Shown here: positions 62,371 through 64,000 of the stretch, piece after piece
Layout: each line of letters opens with the position of its first letter
Numbering within the stretch: position 1 is the stretch's first letter
Assembly: GCA_017999645.1 (NCBI GenBank)
Contig: JAGNLJ010000010.1
Coordinates: 1-64,000, forward strand
From: Alphaproteobacteria bacterium
Lineage (GTDB): Bacteria > Pseudomonadota > Alphaproteobacteria > Micavibrionales > Micavibrionaceae
Direction: 5' to 3'
Length of the DNA stretch: 64,000 nt
The notes under the pieces: generated by a model
Seen by the model: only the letters and a program-made list of their open reading frames with translations
Told to the model about the DNA's origin: nothing
Databases searched by the model: none
Position numbers and translations under genes: made by a program

Positions 62371-63688
62371 AGAGATGGATATACCATGCCATAGCAAGGG
62401 CATAAAGCGCGATTAAAGGCAGATTATAACGCGGAATGCTGACCGACAACCCGGCATGGAATGCCACCATGAAGAGTAGCGGTGCGGCCATGATAAGGAT
62501 GCTGTAATCCTTGCGCCGGAATGTGTAGATTCCGAGAGCCAGCGCCGCGATAAAGCCAATCAAGCCCCAATATTTCGCAATAAAGATGCCGCGGATGGCC
62601 AGCGGCACGCTAACTGCAAAATGCTTGGGCGTCAGAACTTCCTTGCGGAGGAGATAGCCCACCACCTTGTCTTCGCCTCCCAGCATTTTAGCAAAGTCGT
62701 CTTTGTTTTTTCGATAGCGCTTGTAATAGGACTCCTCATCCCAACTGAGTTTTTTGTATAGCTCTTCCGCGAAAAGTTTAGGGGCAAGGGAATCTCCAAA
62801 ATCAGGCAGCCAGTAGATCATCGCCACACCGACTTCCTTCCAGCTCATCTGGTTATAGCTTATGCGCTGGCTCAGAATAGTTTCAGCATACCCGCCCGAA
62901 GTGAGCGCATAGGAATCAAAGTGCGCTTTGTTCCTCAGTGTCCATGGCAGAACGGCAATGACGAAAGAGGCGATTAAAAATCCGGTTTTTATAAATGAAT
63001 TACGATCCCGCTTGACTACGCAAAGCACAACAAAAAACAATGCGAAGGTGTAAAACAAGTAGAGGTACGAGGGCCGCGTTAATGTCAGGAACGCCAGGCT
63101 GAGCCCGATAAACGTCACATATCTCCATTTTTTGCGCCGATATAATTGCAGACAGAATATAAGCAACGCGCAGAATGCGGGCAGAATAAGAATCTCCGTC
63201 ATGATCATATAGGAGAATTCCTGGAAAATTCCTGAAGCGAGGGCGAGTAATGCCGCAAGCCAGCCGATGCTTTTTTTACCGCTGAACTGAAAAGCCAGCA
63301 CATATATAAGGTAGAGGCACAGAACCGATATCCCGGCCTGGAATATAAAGAGGCTATCGAAATTCTGAGGGCATTGATTTTTTATTCCCTGCTCCGCTAT
63401 GCAGAGAAGACTCTCAGCAAATTCCCGATCCAGAAGCATCGCCCCATATATAAGCGTCGAATAGACCGGAGCGTTCGCGTTACCCGGCGGCGGCGGCTTT
63501 GTTGCAATATTTTTTTCTGCGTACCCGTAGACGCCGTGCTCATGCATCGACACGGCGTAACCGATATAGCGCATGTCGTCGCCGTTAAATTCGTAAATGT
63601 TTTCTGGTCCGGGCTTTGATAGCCAGAGGGCCAGCGCAAAAACTGTGAGAAACGCAGGGACTTCAAATATGCGCCAAAATTTATTCAT
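62333..63688 (-). CDS. GT39/ArnT-like membrane glycosyltransferase
   Basis: 451 residues from ATG 63688; a TTG at 63721 would extend it by 11 residues. It is a multi-span protein of about 10-12 helices. The first loop after helix 1 has the acidic motif FNGDDMRYIGYAVSM, where family enzymes (PMT, ArnT, RgtA) carry catalytic Asp/Glu. It should move a sugar from a polyprenyl-phosphate donor in the periplasm to a lipid or protein acceptor. It is the first complete gene of the minus-strand glycan operon. Confidence 0.82.
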   Translation of the reverse strand: MNKFWRIFEVPAFLTVFALALWLSKPGPENIYEFNGDDMRYIGYAVSMHEHGVYGYAEKNIATKPPPPGNANAPVYSTLIYGAMLLDREFAESLLCIAEQGIKNQCPQNFDSLFIFQAGISVLCLYLIYVLAFQFSGKKSIGWLAALLALASGIFQEFSYMIMTEILILPAFCALLIFCLQLYRRKKWRYVTFIGLSLAFLTLTRPSYLYLFYTFALFFVVLCVVKRDRNSFIKTGFLIASFVIAVLPWTLRNKAHFDSYALTSGGYAETILSQRISYNQMSWKEVGVAMIYWLPDFGDSLAPKLFAEELYKKLSWDEESYYKRYRKNKDDFAKMLGGEDKVVGYLLRKEVLTPKHFAVSVPLAIRGIFIAKYWGLIGFIAALALGIYTFRRKDYSILIMAAPLLFMVAFHAGLSVSIPRYNLPLIALYALAMAWYIHLYAGKILAKIRHK

Positions 63689-63818
63689 AGCTTCAGCCGG
63701 AATGGAGATATGCCTGTTCAAGCTGTAATATATCCAAGAGGTGGCCGCAAGAGAATTGATCTTAAGTATATGAAATAATTAATAGATTTTTTGATTACCC
63801 CCAAATGCCGGAATTTTC

Positions 63819-64000
63819 TTATTTGTTTTTCTCATGACAATGAGTGCTTTTTTTGAAAAAGTTTTTCTTATTATATACAAAATGTGAAATTTCAAAAAAA
63901 TCTTCGTTAAAATCAATCACGTTAAAACCGTTTTCCTGCGAACGAAGGCGGCTAGAAATTGCTGTCGAAGCGCTGGCAAAAACCGTGTTTTGAATTGTTG
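63819..64000 (-). CDS. 3' end of an unknown gene, continues past window
   Basis: An open frame runs from the right edge (codon boundary at 63998) for 59 codons to TAA at 63819-63821. It reads TVFASASTAISSRLRSQENG onward through FNVIDFNEDFFEISHF and ends in a Lys/His-rich tail. No stop in 180 AT-rich bases and protein-like composition favour a real C-terminus. It lies on the same strand as the glycosyltransferase, about 130 bases upstream of it. Family unknown. Confidence 0.5.
   Translation of the reverse strand, partial: TIQNTVFASASTAISSRLRSQENGFNVIDFNEDFFEISHFVYNKKNFFKKSTHCHEKNK

Noticed and set aside
1..64000. CRISPR array, insertion sequence or prophage
   Set aside because: No regularly spaced repeats, transposase or phage structural genes were seen.

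Overview
The window looks like a stretch of chromosome from an alphaproteobacterium with mid-range G+C. Supporting marks are the adjacent divK and pleD genes, hdaA next to an AI-2E permease, a DUF2066 protein and purM-purN, the block pyrB-plsY-dprA-topA-rnr-rpmG, a DUF1849/EipB envelope protein, a small aa3-oxidase subunit IV protein and ETF-quinone oxidoreductase. A deep lineage such as Micavibrionales or a Rhodospirillales relative is a guess from gene order. No insertion sequence, phage gene, rRNA operon or CRISPR array was seen.

Layout. 1-9021 (minus strand): a type IVb-pilus-like or type II-secretion-like machine. In transcription order it has a CheY-like receiver, a lipoprotein secretin, an unusual triple Ig-like (ASH) periplasmic protein, a PilB/GspE ATPase, a PilC/GspF platform protein, two single-span assembly proteins and a pilin-like protein cut by the window edge. 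A prepilin peptidase is transcribed divergently (9169-9681). 9672-18715 (plus): CoA-transferase, pyrB, plsY, dprA, topA, rnr, rpmG, closed by a terminator shared with pleD. 18764-21548 (minus): pleD, divK and eipB. 21549-25883: a possible structured RNA leader, two unknown genes (one running antisense into aspS), aspS, and a region with repeats and a 49-codon ORF. 25884-36211: rnd, sixA, hdaA, permease, DUF2066, purM, purN, CoxIV-like protein, a large hybrid kinase and ndk. 36468-48432: an unknown gene, alaS, an inositol-monophosphatase-family phosphatase, a lytic transglycosylase, a uracil-DNA glycosylase, ETF-QO, a TPR protein and ispE.

48429-64000 is the accessory-looking end. It holds a PodJ-like polarity or cell-wall protein and two divergent RTX proteins that look like type I secretion substrates, one with an SGNH/sialate-esterase-like domain and one with a parallel beta-helix. 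Then come a tRNA-Val(GAC) with C instead of U at position 33, an M48 lipoprotein protease and an FAD monooxygenase. Last is a polysaccharide or glycolipid-type group: a deacetylase and a FemAB-like protein resembling exosortase-locus partners, a methyltransferase, a flippase-like membrane protein, a GT39-type glycosyltransferase and the 3' end of one more gene.

The most unusual points are the RTX pair facing a 409-bp control region, the ASH-domain component inside the pilus operon, the C33 tRNA, the unknown gene whose C-terminus is antisense aspS, and a leader with two strong hairpins at 21755-21837. Housekeeping functions are assigned with high confidence. Roles in the accessory regions are inferred from domains and context.
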